64,000 nt of DNA from the NCBI RefSeq assembly GCF_021018805.1, contig NC_086248.1, positions 24,188,922 to 24,252,921 on the forward strand, given 5' to 3'. The stretch's first letter is position 1. Each line of letters opens with the position of its first letter. This DNA comes from Prinia subflava. Its lineage: Eukaryota; Chordata; Aves; Passeriformes; Cisticolidae. The notes under the pieces were generated by a model, which searched no databases, was not told the DNA's origin, and saw only the letters and a program-made list of their open reading frames with translations. Positions 26,400 to 39,945 of this stretch are shown piece by piece. The translations under genes were made by a program, and so were the position numbers.

Positions 26400-26626
26400 A
26401 AGAAAAGAAAAGAAAAGAAAAGAAAAGAAAAGAAAAGAAAAGAAAAGAAAAGAAAAGAAAAGAAAAGAAAAGAAAAGAAAAGAAAAGAAAAGAAAAGAAA
26501 AGAAAAGAAAAGAAAAGAAAAGAAAAGAAAAGAAAAGAAAAGAAAAGAAAAGAAAAGAAAAGAAAAGAAAAGAAAAGAAAAGAAAAGAAAAGAAAAGAAA
26601 AGAAAAGAAAAGAAAAGAAAAGAAAA
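26400..26626. repeat. Perfect (AAAAG)n microsatellite, about 45 units
   Basis: There are 227 bp of uninterrupted AAAAG pentamers with no mismatch that I can see. The array is followed by an A-rich end (ataataaaaaaaattgg). The plus strand is entirely purine and the minus strand entirely pyrimidine, so it is a mirror-capable polypurine tract. The lysine/arginine/glutamate frame through it (26,361-26,630) is only the translation of the repeat. The purity suggests recent expansion and likely length polymorphism. Confidence 0.98.
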
Positions 26627-29600
26627 ATAATAAAAAAAATTGGCTAGTTGGCTTTTTCCCCCATTTCTATTTGTAGCTTTCCCATTCTTTAGTTTGGCTA
26701 CACTTTACTACTGAGCACTTAAAACATGCCAGCGAGTATCTGTCTATCTACAAATCCTAGATTTGGGGCAGACCTTAAGAAAGGAGATGAGATTATTATG
26801 TAAGATGGAGCCATACATAAGACATTTGTAAGGAGCTTGACCTGGGACACATATTTACTAAAAAAAATAAGAATTAAAAGACAATTTCTCTTTATTTGTA
26901 AAAAATAAGAGGCCTTATTCTATTCCTAGAAATAAATGGATTTTCAAATATCAGAGAGCTACTTTGTAGAATGTCTGGGACCATATTTTGTCTATTGTGT
27001 GCACAGGTTCTGGTCTCACTACTGATACACTCAATACCAAAAATAAAGGACCTAAGTCCTACTGAGAGAAGATAACCTTGACAGGACTCTGAGCACTTCT
27101 AATGATAGAAAGGGCATGATTTCTGGGATTGATGGAAAACTGGGAGGCAGGAATACAGATTCTCTGTTGCAACAAAACAGGGGTAAACAGAGTGGCATCA
27201 GTCATGATTTGGGTAAGCAGGCACATATATTTCTGTGGGCAGCCCACCCTGTTTGCAGAGAGAGACAAGTGAGCTGGCTCCCAAACAAGGTAACTATTGC
27301 TGTGAAGTTACTGTGTGAGCTAATTCATTCCTCTAAAAATTGGGGCTTGTTAGTAGAGGTGTGTCACCATGCTGATATAAAGACACCACTTAGCTGACAG
27401 CACAGGAACTGTTCTTGCATTTCCTAATGTGCATAGCATCATGTGGACATTTCAGCTCGAGTGGTACTCCCTTAGTATCTCTAAAATCCACTCCACACAA
27501 AAGTGTGCCCTGAAGTATCAGAGCACGATCCCTTCCAAAGCCTAGAACAGACATGAAGCACCATTTTCCTCTTCTGGCCAGGCCTATTTGTAACACTCAG
27601 TGTACGCCAGCCCTCAGATACAGCTAATAAATCCATTTGCTAAACACCCAATCACAGTCTCTCCAGGCAGAGACACAGCTACAATACTGTTCTTAAAGTT
27701 GATCAATTTCAAGTTGATTAATGCTCTGTTTTGAAGACAAAAAGCATGATAAAAATATTTTGAGCTTTGAAAATGAAGCATGAAACATCTCATGTTCAGC
27801 ATCCAAAATTAGGGAATGTTTTTGACAATTCTGACCTCAATCTTTACGTGTCTCAATTTCTCACTTACAAAACGAGGATAATAGTGGCACTTAATTTTGT
27901 AGGGAATCATAGATTAAGTAATTTTATGAAGCTTACATGCCATGGCAAGAGCACAGCACAATCATCCATGAAGATATTAGATAATTTTGAATTTTATGCA
28001 GGATCTGCCTGTTGGATGTTGAGTAAGATCTGATAGCAAATACTGGAGGAAGAAGAAATAAGGAATAACTACCCCTTACCAAATAAAGCAGGATTTCCAA
28101 ATGTGAAGAAACAATACTGATACAATCATGTCATTAAAAACTATCTGATAATGTGTATACATAAAAAGGCCAGATTGAAATTTACACAGGAAGCCTTTTT
28201 TTTTTACATTCCTCACATTTAAAGCACCTCACTTTTCAATCACGGTTTTGGTATGGTTTATACCTGTAGGCAAGATTATTTTAATTATATGAAGAGTTTA
28301 TTGCGTAGCATAGTTTAAAAGATTGAAAGTTCTGGTTTTCACTTGATGTCAGTAAAATTATTTTGATTTTCCTTTTTATTTTCCATGTGCATTTCTGATT
28401 TCTTTGTAAGCATGTTTCTATCACTATAAAATATTTTATTACTTTAATTAGTGTTGCTGAAATCTTATGAGGAAGTTCAGCAGTTCATTTCATAATGCAT
28501 GAAGCAGGTAGAATCAATTAAATTGATGGAAAATAGAATTCTGACATTATTGAAACACCTTTCATTCAAAAAAGATCCAGCTGGCATCAAAAATCTGATT
28601 TTGTGTGATTTGTTGTTCAATACAATGCTCTTATGAATTTATGTGTACAACAGTCCAACTTTCTGCCTAAGGGTTAACAAAGTGAGTCTCCAAGAGAAGG
28701 AATTTTTCATAGGTCACTCCAGGAAGTGAAAATTATTTTTTACAGAAAATAATAACCATTGTGTGTGTAGCAATTTGAATTTCAGATGCCATGCATGTCT
28801 CTTCAGTTTTAAATTTTCTTGGTAAGACATACTAGGTATTTGTTAGCCTTGTTTGCTTGTTTTTTAAATCCCAAACTCTTCCTACAGAATCCTACAAAAA
28901 CAAGCAGTATAAAATGCAAACTTTCCCTCTGGAGAAAAAGGAACAGATGGAACTGTACCTGCTGTTTCATGAACCATTGGCAAGGCTTACCCAAAACTTT
29001 GTGGGGTGATGGAGGAAATTATGAAGGATATTAGATCTGTATTGATTAGAACATGCTTTTTATTTAAGAATGTTATATACAGACTGTAGTACATATGAAT
29101 TCAGACATAAATAAGTTTACCAGCACTAAAAGTCATTTAGCGTCAGACATTCCAACACAATCAGGGTACAATATCTGAAATATAACGTCCCATGTAAATA
29201 CACAATAAATGTCAAAGTAAAAAAAATACTGACCTTAATTCCTGGCAATCTTTCCTGCATTAACATCTTTATTTCTTCTCTAAATAACTAATTTTAATTT
29301 GAAGAAGAGCTATATTCCAAGTATGAGCACCAGCATATTCTGGACAAATATAAGGAGTTCTATGCATAAATTACTTATTTTTCTTATTAAATAAATCATC
29401 ACTTCCATTTAATTTTCTTTTTAATCCTTCATTTTCAATAAATACACCACACACCTCATTTTTGTGCTACATTTGCTGCCTGGATACTTTAAGCTCCGTA
29501 TGGAGTATTTGTATTTTCATCTGTATTTCCATTTATTGTGATGCCAGAAATTCATTGGAGTAATCTGCTCAGTTCCACAGCGACAGCTCTCCTCAAAGCT

Positions 29601-32595
29601 GCCAGTCACTAACCCACATTCCTCAGCATCCTGGTTAATACGTGTCCAGAATCCACTATCAAAACAGTTTCCAGTTACTGTTATGAACAATAACACTGAA
29701 CTAGAACTTTACTTTACACTACACAGAATTAAATGTTTTACGAATCTCCATTCTCCCTATCTTCATATTTCCATTCTCAAAGTCAAGATCACCCTCACTG
29801 CCAGGCATTTTCAGAAACCTCTTAAGGCTTCTTGTATGAATAGTGTGACTCCTATGTGTCTGTTGACACCATGATCATCTCCACTGTGCTATTTTGTACC
29901 TGGCAATGGAGTAAGAACAATTCAGTCAAACTCATAGTCACTCAGGCACTTTTTACCATAAATATTCTTGATTATTATACATTGTTCTATCTGGTTTTTT
30001 GCAATGCCCAATATGAAATTAAATCAAATCAAAACTTAAAGACATTCTACAGAGCTACTTTTGCGCTTTATTAGGCTATGGAGGAACATTTTGCAATAGT
30101 AATGAACAAACTCACAGAAGAAAGGAGAATGATTTTTTTTTTTTCAGGAATAGCAGGTTTTATTGGGAAACTGCAGGACGACAAGGAAAAGAGCAAAACT
30201 CTGACAATGAAAACAACATTGCTGAGAAGGTATATTAAAACAATATGTATGTGCACATTCAGTAAGGTGTAAGTGAGATGACAGAGGATGTTATTAAATT
30301 ATCTGCCTAAGAACTAGCCCTTAAGGAATACTTCTTTTCTTATCACATGTCAATTGCTTGTATTGGTATTTCTCATAAATCCTTTTGTCTCTCACTCTAT
30401 GTTACTTCTGACATGGGCAGTAGTTTCCCAAATCCAGACCATGATTCATTACGACCCTTCTTCATGAAAAAGCTACTTCTACTATGAATAATACAGCAAT
30501 TAAATGCCTAATGTAAGTGCCAGTTTGGAGGTTATTGATCAAAATCTAAGTGCCATTGTTTACTTGTCTTCCAGCTCCACTGTTTTATTGCTTCCTACTG
30601 CTAGGATACGCATAATAACAACTGGACACGGCCTTGCATGTGTTGTTCTTCCTGTGGGTGTGGACATGTTGCATTCTGGTTCATGCCCCAGAAGGTCACC
30701 AGCCCTTCACGCTCCTGAGGTCACCGGAAGCCTTCCTTACTCACTGCAGCCTGTGCACCACTCTCTGCAGAGCTCTGCTCACCCCTCTGATTTGTTCTGC
30801 TTGTTAAAAGCCTGAACTACAGTTGACTGAAGCAAGTTGAATTGGCAGCACTTTATATGGTCTCACTGCAAATCACAGTAAATAAAAACTGAAATGTCTA
30901 AAATGTAGTTGAGAGGATCAGAGCCAACAGAGAACCTAAGTGCCTGAAAGCCTTTCGATCTGATCTTCATGTGGGATGTGAGAGGAGGAATTCAAAGCTT
31001 CTACAAGTTGATCATGCTTTTGAGTTAGGTGTGAAGGTGCACATAAGGGACAAGATCCTTGTGCATACACAATCACAGAGCAACAGGCACACTAGAGTTT
31101 TAAAAAGGAAAAAATAAGAATCTCTGCAGCAAGTTTAAATGACAGTTGAGAAGAGCTTATTTGATGAGTAATTTTCAACACAGGAGTCTGAAATCCTGTG
31201 TTAGTCATCAAAGCCCCTCGTAATAGCTGAAATTATATTCGCTTCCTCATTCAGGCTTTGATTAAAAAATGGAAGGATAGTATTTACTTCATTTGGAGAA
31301 GATTTTTATGGTGGCTAACATTTTTATGATAGTCTACCTCATTCTAACTTACCATACATTTACAGTTCAGTACAACCAAACTTAAAGTATTTTCAATCTT
31401 ATAAACACTTTTCTCCCTGTATAAGCGACTCAATTTAAAAACATGTTCAATTCTTGGCAAGGGGAGCTGCCACTTTCCATGTTCATAACCCAGCCCTTTT
31501 TACTCGATTACTCCTTAGTCTATGTATTTTTTACCCTTAGTTGAACTACCCTTGTTCATTTACTAACTCAGTTCAAGTCAGATTAAGAGTACCACTTAAA
31601 TGTTAATGTATTTGTTTGATCAAAATGAATTGCGAGAACAGGATGCCTCATAATTGGCAAACATATGATGACAGCTCAAAGGCCACCTCTAGGCCTTCAA
31701 CACACAGGTCCTCTATTTCAGGTAGCTGAAGGGAATGGAAAGAATCCACAAACATTTGAATTTATGAGTATGTTTTGTCCAAGATACTGTTCACGGACCT
31801 GATTATTTCAGATTAACCATCACATATCATAGACAACTCAAAGCATTATTCTAAACACTGCAACACAATCTCTTGCAGCCATATCAAAGTTATTTATAAA
31901 TTACAAAAACTTTTCCTCTGGTTTGTTTGTAAATATTTGACATAGACCTTCCCTCTGATGTCAGATAGTTCACCAATTATCAGTAAAATCTGACAGTATT
32001 TGTTTTGCTTGAAGTTTCATAAGTAATAGTCATGTACACTGCATACATAAGGAACACAGCATGACACAGTTATGGTTCCAGACCCAAACTGGTTTTTAGA
32101 AATATTGTGTATTTATTTGCTTCAGGATTTCAAGACAGTCCTTAAGGACATTAAGAGCTAGCTGAAGATTCCAGTGTTAGGAGTGACCAGCATCCCTTGC
32201 TCTTGCTGTTTTAACTCCAAGGCCAATTTAAGTATCAGAGAGGTTAGCCATTCTGTTATTGATAAAATCTGTAGACACAAACATAACATTATTTCATAAT
32301 CTCAAGCTGTTATTTCTCACTGTTTCTCAGTTGATTCTCACATGAATTGGCAAACCTCCTCAGTTTACTAAAGGCAATTTCTGCAGTGTTCTTAGTGTAA
32401 AACTGTTAAACTTATAAACCCCAAATTTTGATTATCATCAGGTAATTTTAGTTAAAGACTGGAGATTATAATATAACACTCAATAGAGATGCATAAAGAA
32501 ATACTATGTTTCAAAAAACTCTGGTAAGACTTTTACCATTCTCAGGATGGTATAACCTCTGTCAGAATTACAGCTGTTACAGGAAGGAAAATAGG
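26627..32595. other. AT-rich non-coding spacer
   Basis: No exon or named element is recognised. A moderately GC-rich patch at about 30,590-30,800 contains an open frame (30,504-30,815) without a known domain. Confidence 0.6.
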
Positions 32596-32965
32596 ACAGA
32601 ATCACAGTACCACAGAAAAAATTAGGATGGAAAGGGTTTCTGGAAGTCATCTAGTTCAACATCCTGCTTCAAGTCAGTTTAACTGAAAAATTAAATGAGG
32701 ATGTCCAAGGACTTGTTCAGTCACGTTTTGAAAATCTCCACAGAGGTGGATCCCACATGCTGTCCAGGAAGCACATCCCAGTGCTTAACCACCCCCACAG
32801 TGATGAATTTTCCGGTGCCCAATTAGAATTTCTCTTGCTGCAACCTGTGATTCTTGCATCGTGTTGTCTCATTGTCACAGAGAGCACTGCCTAAGTGCCA
32901 TCACCATGTATCCCCTTCTTCTCACAACCTCAAAGTAAGAAACACATTGAAACAAGAGTCTCTGT
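32596..32965 (-). mobile_element. CR1 LINE 3' fragment, minus orientation
   Basis: The segment starts with 'cagaatcacagtaccacag', followed by 'ggaaagggtttctggaagtc' and 'atctagttcaacatcctgct'. This is the inverted 3' end of a CR1 subfamily. Further inverted CR1 words follow, such as 'gaaaatctccacagaggtgg' and 'cagtgcttaaccacccccac'. The copy is diverged and 5'-truncated. The right boundary is approximate. Confidence 0.82.
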
Positions 32966-33428
32966 ATTTTATCTGCTTGGGAATTCAGATATGTTTGGGT
33001 TTTCAGCATGCTTTGGGGAGAACAATGATGATGATTCATCATCCCTAACTCTCATATGCCTCTGAAAGAACAAAGAGATGAAGATGGGAGAGCACAAACT
33101 CACCAAAATACTTTCTTTTAACCAATTACTGTCAAAGACATGATGTTGAATTAGATGGATCTAGTGTAGTGACTCCTGTAATTGTACATTGTTTCTCTCC
33201 TGTAGTTGAAACATCTCCAGTTTAACCCAGAGCAGCTGTTCACAATTTGTACTTGTATTTGAAGTTTGCTGTGTCTACTCCAGGTCTGGAGAAGTGTCTG
33301 TGACCATAGGCTTATCTGCTTTCCACAACAGCATTAGATGCTTTGATGAAAGATTTTATCTATTCTGAAAAATCTGAATCATAGATATTCTTCGTTTAGC
33401 ATGGTCACCACTACACTACTACATTACA

Positions 33429-33459
33429 CACTGACTATAAATTTCGCACTGACTATAAA
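33429..33459. repeat. 13-bp direct duplication, period 18
   Basis: The word cactgactataaa occurs at 33,429-33,441 and again at 33,447-33,459, separated by tttcg. It is probably a slippage product. Confidence 0.8.
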
Positions 33460-33931
33460 GCACCAAATTAATGGGAAAACATTTGCTGAGCTCATAGTGC
33501 TCATAAGTGAACTCCAGCATTTGCTGTGTACCATTCAGCCAATAAACATTCTGTAATCATAATGCATTTTTTCTGGACAGGTATGTAGACACTTAAGAAA
33601 ACCCTGTAGTTGAGGATGGAATATTTCTGGCACTTGTTTACCACTTATGCCATTGCTAATAACTTCCTTGGCTGTAACTTCATTGGCAGTTTGGGAATCT
33701 ACCCAGGAAAGAATAAATCTGACATTTCTAGCAGCTGCATTCAGACTTATGATGTTGGTAGTTTAGAGCATTAACATAATTCCCTTTGTTGTTGAGACTT
33801 CAATGTGATTTTATTATTTGATACTGGCTGGTCTATTCACTGGTTTATTCTTCCCTTCTGCTTCTGACAGTATTATTTTTGATGGCCAGAGATCTCCCAA
33901 AGGCACTGTGAAGCCTTTAATCCTTCCCAAG

Positions 33932-33975
33932 TTTTAGAATAAGAATAAATTATTCTAAAATTTTTTAGAATAATT
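33932..33975. repeat. Three-arm inverted repeat (alternative hairpins)
   Basis: The arm TTTTAGAATAA (33,932-33,942) is the reverse complement of TTATTCTAAAA (33,950-33,960). That middle arm, extended to AATTATTCTAAAA (33,948-33,960), is also the perfect reverse complement of TTTTAGAATAATT (33,963-33,975) with a 2-base loop. The middle arm can therefore pair with either neighbour, giving mutually exclusive hairpins. It may simply reflect AT-rich template-switch mutation. Confidence 0.9.
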
Positions 33976-34399
33976 CTTTTTATACAAGAAAAATGGATTT
34001 GAGTGTATAAAGTTCATGAGGACCATAAGCATCCAAGCAAATACTAGGGCAATACTGAAGATTCCAAGTAACCAGCTCTAGGAAAACTAGCTTCAGGCAC
34101 TTCTGGGATTGGAAGGAGATAAAGACCTTTCATCCTTTTGCCAACCTCCCTCCAAGGTAAATACTAGGCCAAAACTGGGTCCTTGTAAGTGCCAACCCAC
34201 TGTCACAGTGGTTACATCTTTGAAAATAAACCATGTGCAAATAAAGCAATGATTTGTTCCCTCTAGCCCTATGTCATTTTTCTCTATGAATTTATTTACA
34301 GGACTCACCTTTTTTCTTAGCCAGAAGAAAGGAGGAGCCGTGAATTCTCCTTTTGACTCAAAGATCCTTATGGCTATGTAGCAAGAGTCTACATGAAGG

Positions 34400-35220
34400 G
34401 AGGGGACATCATCCAGAGGGACCTTGATAATCTTGAGACATGGGCCAATGCAAATTCCATGAAGTTCAACCAAGAGAAATGCAAGGTCCTACACCCGGGT
34501 CATGGCAATCCCAGGCACCACTATAGGCTGGGTAGACAACGGATTGAGAGCAGCCCTGTGGAGAAGGACTTGGGGGTGATGGTTGATAAAAACCCAACAG
34601 AAGCCAGTGGTGAGTGCTTACAGCCCAGAAAGCCAGCTGTGCCCTGGGCTGCATCCAAAGCAGCATGGCCAGCAGGGCAAGGGAGATGATTCTGTACCTC
34701 TACTCCTCTCTCATGAGACTCACCTGAAGTGTTGTACCCAGTTCTGTGTCCCCAGCATAAAAAGGACATAGAACTGTGGGAGCAAGTCCAGACGAGGCCA
34801 TGAAGTTGATGAGGACTGGAGCATCTTCCCTGTGAAGGCAGGCTGAGAAAGTTAGGGCTGTTCAGCCTGGAGAAGAGAAGGTTTTGTGGAGACCTCACAA
34901 CAACCCTTCAGTATCTGAAGGGGCCTAAGGGAAGCTGGAAACAAACTCTGTCGAGAACTGTAGACAGAACAAGGAGGTACAAATTGGAAGAGTGGAATTT
35001 AAGTTAGGCTTTATGAAGAAATCTTTTACTGGGTAGTTGGCAAGACATGGAACCAGTTGCCCGGGGAAGTTGTGGATGCCTCATCCTTGGCAGTGTCCAA
35101 GGTCACGCTGGACTAGGCTTTGAGCAACCTGGTCTAGTGGGAGGTGTCCCTTCCCAAGGCAGAGGGCTTTGGACTAGATCTTTAAGGCCCATTCCAACAG
35201 CTTAACATTCCATGATTCTA
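34400..35220 (+). mobile_element. CR1 LINE fragment with the end of ORF2 and 3' UTR
   Basis: This is the longest CR1 copy here, about 0.8 kb in plus orientation. Its 5' part still translates, with frameshifts and stops, as the C-terminal end of the CR1 ORF2 reverse-transcriptase polyprotein. Readable pieces are DLDNLETWANANSMKFN and EKDLGVMVD at 34,423-34,588. It continues through 'cagcctggagaagagaagg', 'ccagttgcccggggaagtt', 'ctttgagcaacctggtctag' and ends near 'attccatgattcta'. It is 5'-truncated and inactive. The frame at 34,393-34,689 belongs to this element and is not a host gene. Confidence 0.95.
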
Positions 35221-36306
35221 CAAACCCACTGTACTTGTTTTGGGATTTTGGTGATGGCCTAATGCAAGATCTGGATCTGCAGATCATTAAAACATCAAGA
35301 TCAACCGCAGACAACTTGCCTTTCCATAAGGGACTTATTCTCCCATCCTAAATGGGGATGGACATTCATGGAATCTGTAATGTGGAGAAATAGCTTGAAC
35401 AATTAGAGGTATTTTCCTTTACTAATGGACAAACAGCAAACTGGACTTTATTGTACTCAAAATCTCAGACCAACTTGTGTATGGCTGTGTTTAATAATTT
35501 GATTCTTATATACAATGTGAATTCGTATATAGTAGTTTCTATAATATTAAATGTATATACTTCAAAAAATTACTGTAGCTTTACCTTTTACTGAATTAGT
35601 ATAAGATTTTCATTTTCACATTACCCTAAAGTATGTCTGACTTGGAGACACAAGTTCATTTCTCCCTAACCTCTAAACCCCTAAGCCCCAAATCTGGATC
35701 ACAAGGTACATGATCAAGATTTCAAACTCTGGCAGCACTTGGGAATCTCTGATGAGGAGAACAGGCTAAGTCCAGTAAGGAAGATACCTCAGAAAGTTCA
35801 CTGGTAAAGTGAGCATGTGGAGAGCAAGATACAAGAGTGTTCCAATCAATGAAAAACAAGATGCATTTAATTTTTTGCTTTATTTTTCTGTTAAAATTCA
35901 TATTACTGCCCGCTTGTAGTGGCAATAGTACAATGAGTACTATTTCCAAAGTAAGTCAAAGGTGGATGTTAAAGTCAGGGCAAATGAGCAAAGAAAAAAT
36001 AATTACAAGAATCATCCTGAAGTATGTATCTTGAAAGCTAAAACAACCTGGGCAGAAAAATTTCCAGGACACTGAATAACAAGGACATTTAAAATCTCAG
36101 AAGACATAAAATCTCAGAGAAACCTACTGCCCATTGTGCAGTCCTCTTCCCCAAGGGCAGGGGTGGAATCATATTCAATGGCATGCACGGATATCTCAAG
36201 CCTGTAAGAAGACCAAGAGGAGCTACCTCTCTGATCCATAGAGAAGGAAGCTAATTTCAAGTAAAAAGTGTGTGCTTCTAAACATATTCTAAATTTCTAT
36301 TTACGT

Positions 36307-36356
36307 ATTTTCATATTCTACATTCATATTCATTTATATAATTTTCATATTCTACA
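36307..36356. repeat. 16-bp direct repeat, period 34
   Basis: The word attttcatattctaca occurs at 36,307-36,322 and again at 36,341-36,356, in AT-rich sequence with related cattcatatt words between. Confidence 0.85.
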
Positions 36357-38308
36357 CATATCTAAATTTCTTTATACATTGGCCTTAGCATGCTCTGAAG
36401 GAATATAAGAAAAGCTGTATGAATTCAGAACAAAGGTCTGTGTAGCCCTGTATCTGCCCTTTAATTACAGGCAGATAAGTAGCAAAGAGGAAAGTGAGAT
36501 GAACGAAGTATAGGAGCAGAGAATACTTTGTCAACTTTCATCAGTTTAGAACTTCTTGTCTTGGGACTGCCTGAGAGAGAGATATTGGCTTCATATTAAA
36601 GCTGACCTCAGAGGAGTTTCCTTCTCTGTATTCAGGTCTGTTGTACATTGGAGCTACACGTCATGAGATGAACCACACCAGGAAGCCTCAGTCACCAACT
36701 CCATTCCAGTCTGAGTAGTCCCACACTGTGTGACTCTTCCTCAGATGGCAACTCTTCACCTTCGATCATCCCCCTCGCTCTGCTCTTTTACCCTCTCTCA
36801 GCTAGTTATGCTGCAGGCAGAAAATAAAGACTGGGGAATTTCTATTTATTTACTTGTGTCTCAAAAATAATGTTCTTTGCATAACTTTATTAAGCTCTTA
36901 CCATAAATTTCTCAAAGGAAACACAGATTGTCTTCACACTATTGAACTCCTTGAAGTAATTTCAGAAGGTTTTTTCAGAAGGAATTTTCACACAGGACCT
37001 GACCTATCAACAAAAATCTACCATATAGTATATAGCACATATACCCAGGCCCCAATATATGGGTTAGGAATCCTCTCAGTAAAAGACCTTGGCTTTAATA
37101 CTCTGTATTTTGACTACTGGCTTTTTCTTGATAGCAGCTGTGAAAGTAACTGGCAAACTAGCCAGTTTGGACATTGCCAAGCATTTCCTCAATAGTACAA
37201 GGGCCAAATTAATGTATTTTTGACTTAAGAATACGATACCAAATAGAGTAGGTTATGATTATTTAATTTGAAAAAAATGTACTGAGAGTAGGATGCCTGC
37301 TTCTCCATTTTAATTTGTAGTTTTCTGTCTCATTTTTCTCTCTACTACTTTATGAAAGGTGTGGATTTTGTATCACTACCAATCAAGCTCTATAAAGGCA
37401 CTGCAGCTCCTTTTATATTCATATCTGTAAAAGCACATTTCCTCTAATTTTAAGACCTGTGTGTGAAGTCTCTGTGCTTATGCTTTAGATTAGATGGCCA
37501 TTGATTTAGAAATAGTATGAATCTCCTGGAGCATATTCTTTCTTCACCTGTTTAAAATTTAATAAAACCTCAACTCATAGGTATCATGAGTTTTATAAAC
37601 ATCCACTGCTTCCAAATCAGTGTTCCCTTTAGTAAATCTAAATGAAATCTTAGTAAACATGCAGTAGGAATATAAATATAATTCATATAAGTATTTATCC
37701 TTAATAACCATCCATATAACAAACTTTTGAACTGGTGCCATTGCATAAGCGCTAATAATATTTTATCTTCTGCTTGCATTCAGCTAGACTTGTACAGGGC
37801 AAGATGAACTGTCAATACAAAAAAAGTCTCAGAACTGGAAACGGATGGGAGTAACAGGGATGATCATCCATCAGCACCATCATCTCACCTGAGTACCCAG
37901 GTCACTTAAGACAATCATTCTAAAGAAGGTGCCATCAAACATACTGAGTTGATCCTTTTATCCCATGTGGTTCATGGAAGAGCTGTCTAAGAACTTCTTC
38001 TGTAGTTTCGAGGCTTTACAAATCAGTTGGATTACAGTAAAACAATTCCAAACAATAGGACACTTCAACTGATCCTGCTCAATGCTACATTTTCAATGGC
38101 AAAAGGAAAGGCTGCTTAGGTAAATGAGGGCTGCCCCATATGCTGCAGTTCCACAACTCTAGGAGTAAGGATACTGAAGCACACACTCCTGCCTCATACT
38201 TCTACAATACAGTTTTATACCTATTTATGAATTTGTCCTTATTAAGCTTGCTCATACCATCTGCTTCCACTGATGCCCATGGCTGCAGGACACAGACTCT
38301 TGCTACCT

Positions 38309-38359
38309 GCTAGGTAAAAACATTCATTTGACAGCTAGGTAAAAACATTCATTTTGACA
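38309..38359. repeat. Two-copy 25/26-bp tandem duplication
   Basis: The unit at 38,309-38,333 (starting gctaggtaaaaacattcatt) is repeated immediately at 38,334-38,359 with a single inserted T. A third, partial copy (gcta) follows. The near identity implies a recent slippage event. Confidence 0.92.
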
Positions 38360-39945
38360 GCTAACAGTTTCCAAAACACATTACCTGAGTTAGGTTTTAT
38401 GAAGTGTCTGGTCTAGTATAGCTACTGGAGGGCTTCAATTGATAAACTGTAAGGGAGCTGTAAGGGCATTGTAAGGGAGCAGAAATAAACCTTTTCTTGT
38501 ACAGATACTAATGAGGAAAAAAACCTTAGACACTTTCTTTCATGCAGATTTATTTAGAAAACTATGATTGGTCTCATTACGGCTTTTTGTTTATGCCAAG
38601 CCTGTACTCCACCACTTAAATTCTCTAGAAGACACAGGTTTGTAAATTTTATGTAATAAAAGTCCAACCAATTCAGTCAAGGTCAAAAGAAGTTTTGTGA
38701 CCATTCACCTATCCTTCCTACCCTTTAATAAATAATTTTAGGAAATAGATCTGCTCTTTTAAAAATTTAGATAGCCTCACCTCTTATTTCCACAGAAACA
38801 GGTTCTCCTTCCTGACTATGTATTTTCATGGGATAAAAAGTGCTGGGCACCAACTATAAAGTTCTATGCACATTTTAAAATTTTGTTTATAAGTAGTTTT
38901 CACCCTTTTTTTCCATCAAAACCAGGGAAATGCTTTTTTGAGTGTAAGAAGAGTCTAATCATTTAATCCAAATGCTCCTTTGCCTGTAAAGGGTAGTCCA
39001 TGAGTATATTAACACCAACTATTTCCTCTTGTGCATTCTACTACCTGAATTAACTGCACGGTAAAAAAACACTCCCTGATGGCCAGACTTATATACTTAT
39101 AAGTCACTTATGTACATATAAATACACAAACATTGCTGTGCAACTATTGCATATTTTTACTGTTTTCTTCTCAGAAACCATCATCAAGATGTCACAGCAT
39201 AGGATACATCCCACACTAACTATTTGGCAGTCGAGTTTAGGAAAATGAGTTTGTGCTTAAAGCCAGACTGGATGAGTTATTGCTAATAAAGCCTGTCAGG
39301 GTTACGCTGCATTGTCTTAAACGCCTTAAAAAAGAACTGCCTGCAGTTAGGCACCAGAGAACGACGTGGACAAAGTCTACAAGAAGTCTAAAATTACAAA
39401 CCCCCCTCAGCGTGCTTGTTATACGCATGGAATGTGCTGATCTGTCGGTGGTTGCAAGGTCCCGCAGATAGTCGGGAAGAGATAATCGTGTTTTCCAAGA
39501 GCCTTTCAGAGAGGCTCTCCAAGGTTCCAACGCGTGCCCTGCCATGCGGCGTGCCCAGCCTGCTGCTGGAGAGAGAGAGGGATAAAGCGGGCAGGCCCAG
39601 CGCATTGCTGCCAGGATGAGGGGCTCTGCCAAAAGGTCCGTTTCTCTCACCCGGTACATCAGGAGCAAAGGGAGAGCCTTTTCAAAGCAACTGAGCTATG
39701 GAAAAGGGGCTTGTCCATATATCCGACTTCGAAGGTCTCAAACGGGTATCGCTCCCTTGCCGCGACTTGCTCCACCGGAGTTAACCTGGAAACCGTGACT
39801 CGAGGCTGACGGGTTTATTTTTTCTTGAAGCCGACGTTTACTTTGAGTTTAATCTCCCACGCACACCCCGCTCCCGGGCCCGCCGCGGGGCTGCCGATGC
39901 CTTGGCTCGGGTCGCCCGTGCCCCGCGGGCTCCCGCGGCTCCCGC

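Larger units (their letters stand above)
32966..34399. other. Non-coding spacer with an AT-rich hairpin cluster
   Basis: There is no gene. It holds the 13-bp duplication at 33,429-33,459 and the alternating inverted repeat at 33,932-33,975. The rest looks unique. Confidence 0.6.
35221..39245. other. AT-rich non-coding spacer up to the CpG island
   Basis: There is no gene. It includes a direct repeat of attttcatattctaca at 36,307-36,322 and 36,341-36,356, and the tandem duplication at 38,309-38,359. CpG dinucleotides are rare until about 39,230 and then rise sharply. Confidence 0.6.

Noticed and set aside
26361..26630. Lys/Arg/Glu-rich open frame
   Set aside because: It is the literal translation of the (AAAAG)n microsatellite, not a gene.
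34393..34689. 98-codon frame resembling a conserved protein
   Set aside because: The similarity is to the end of CR1 ORF2. The frame is broken and truncated and belongs to the LINE.
38309..38359. CRISPR-like repeat
   Set aside because: Only two abutting copies with no spacers, in a vertebrate genome. It is a simple tandem duplication.
1..39245. Exons of the expected upstream neighbour in mammals (TINAG)
   Set aside because: No cathepsin-like exon or matching splice-bounded frame was found by eye on the plus strand. The neighbour is probably farther left.
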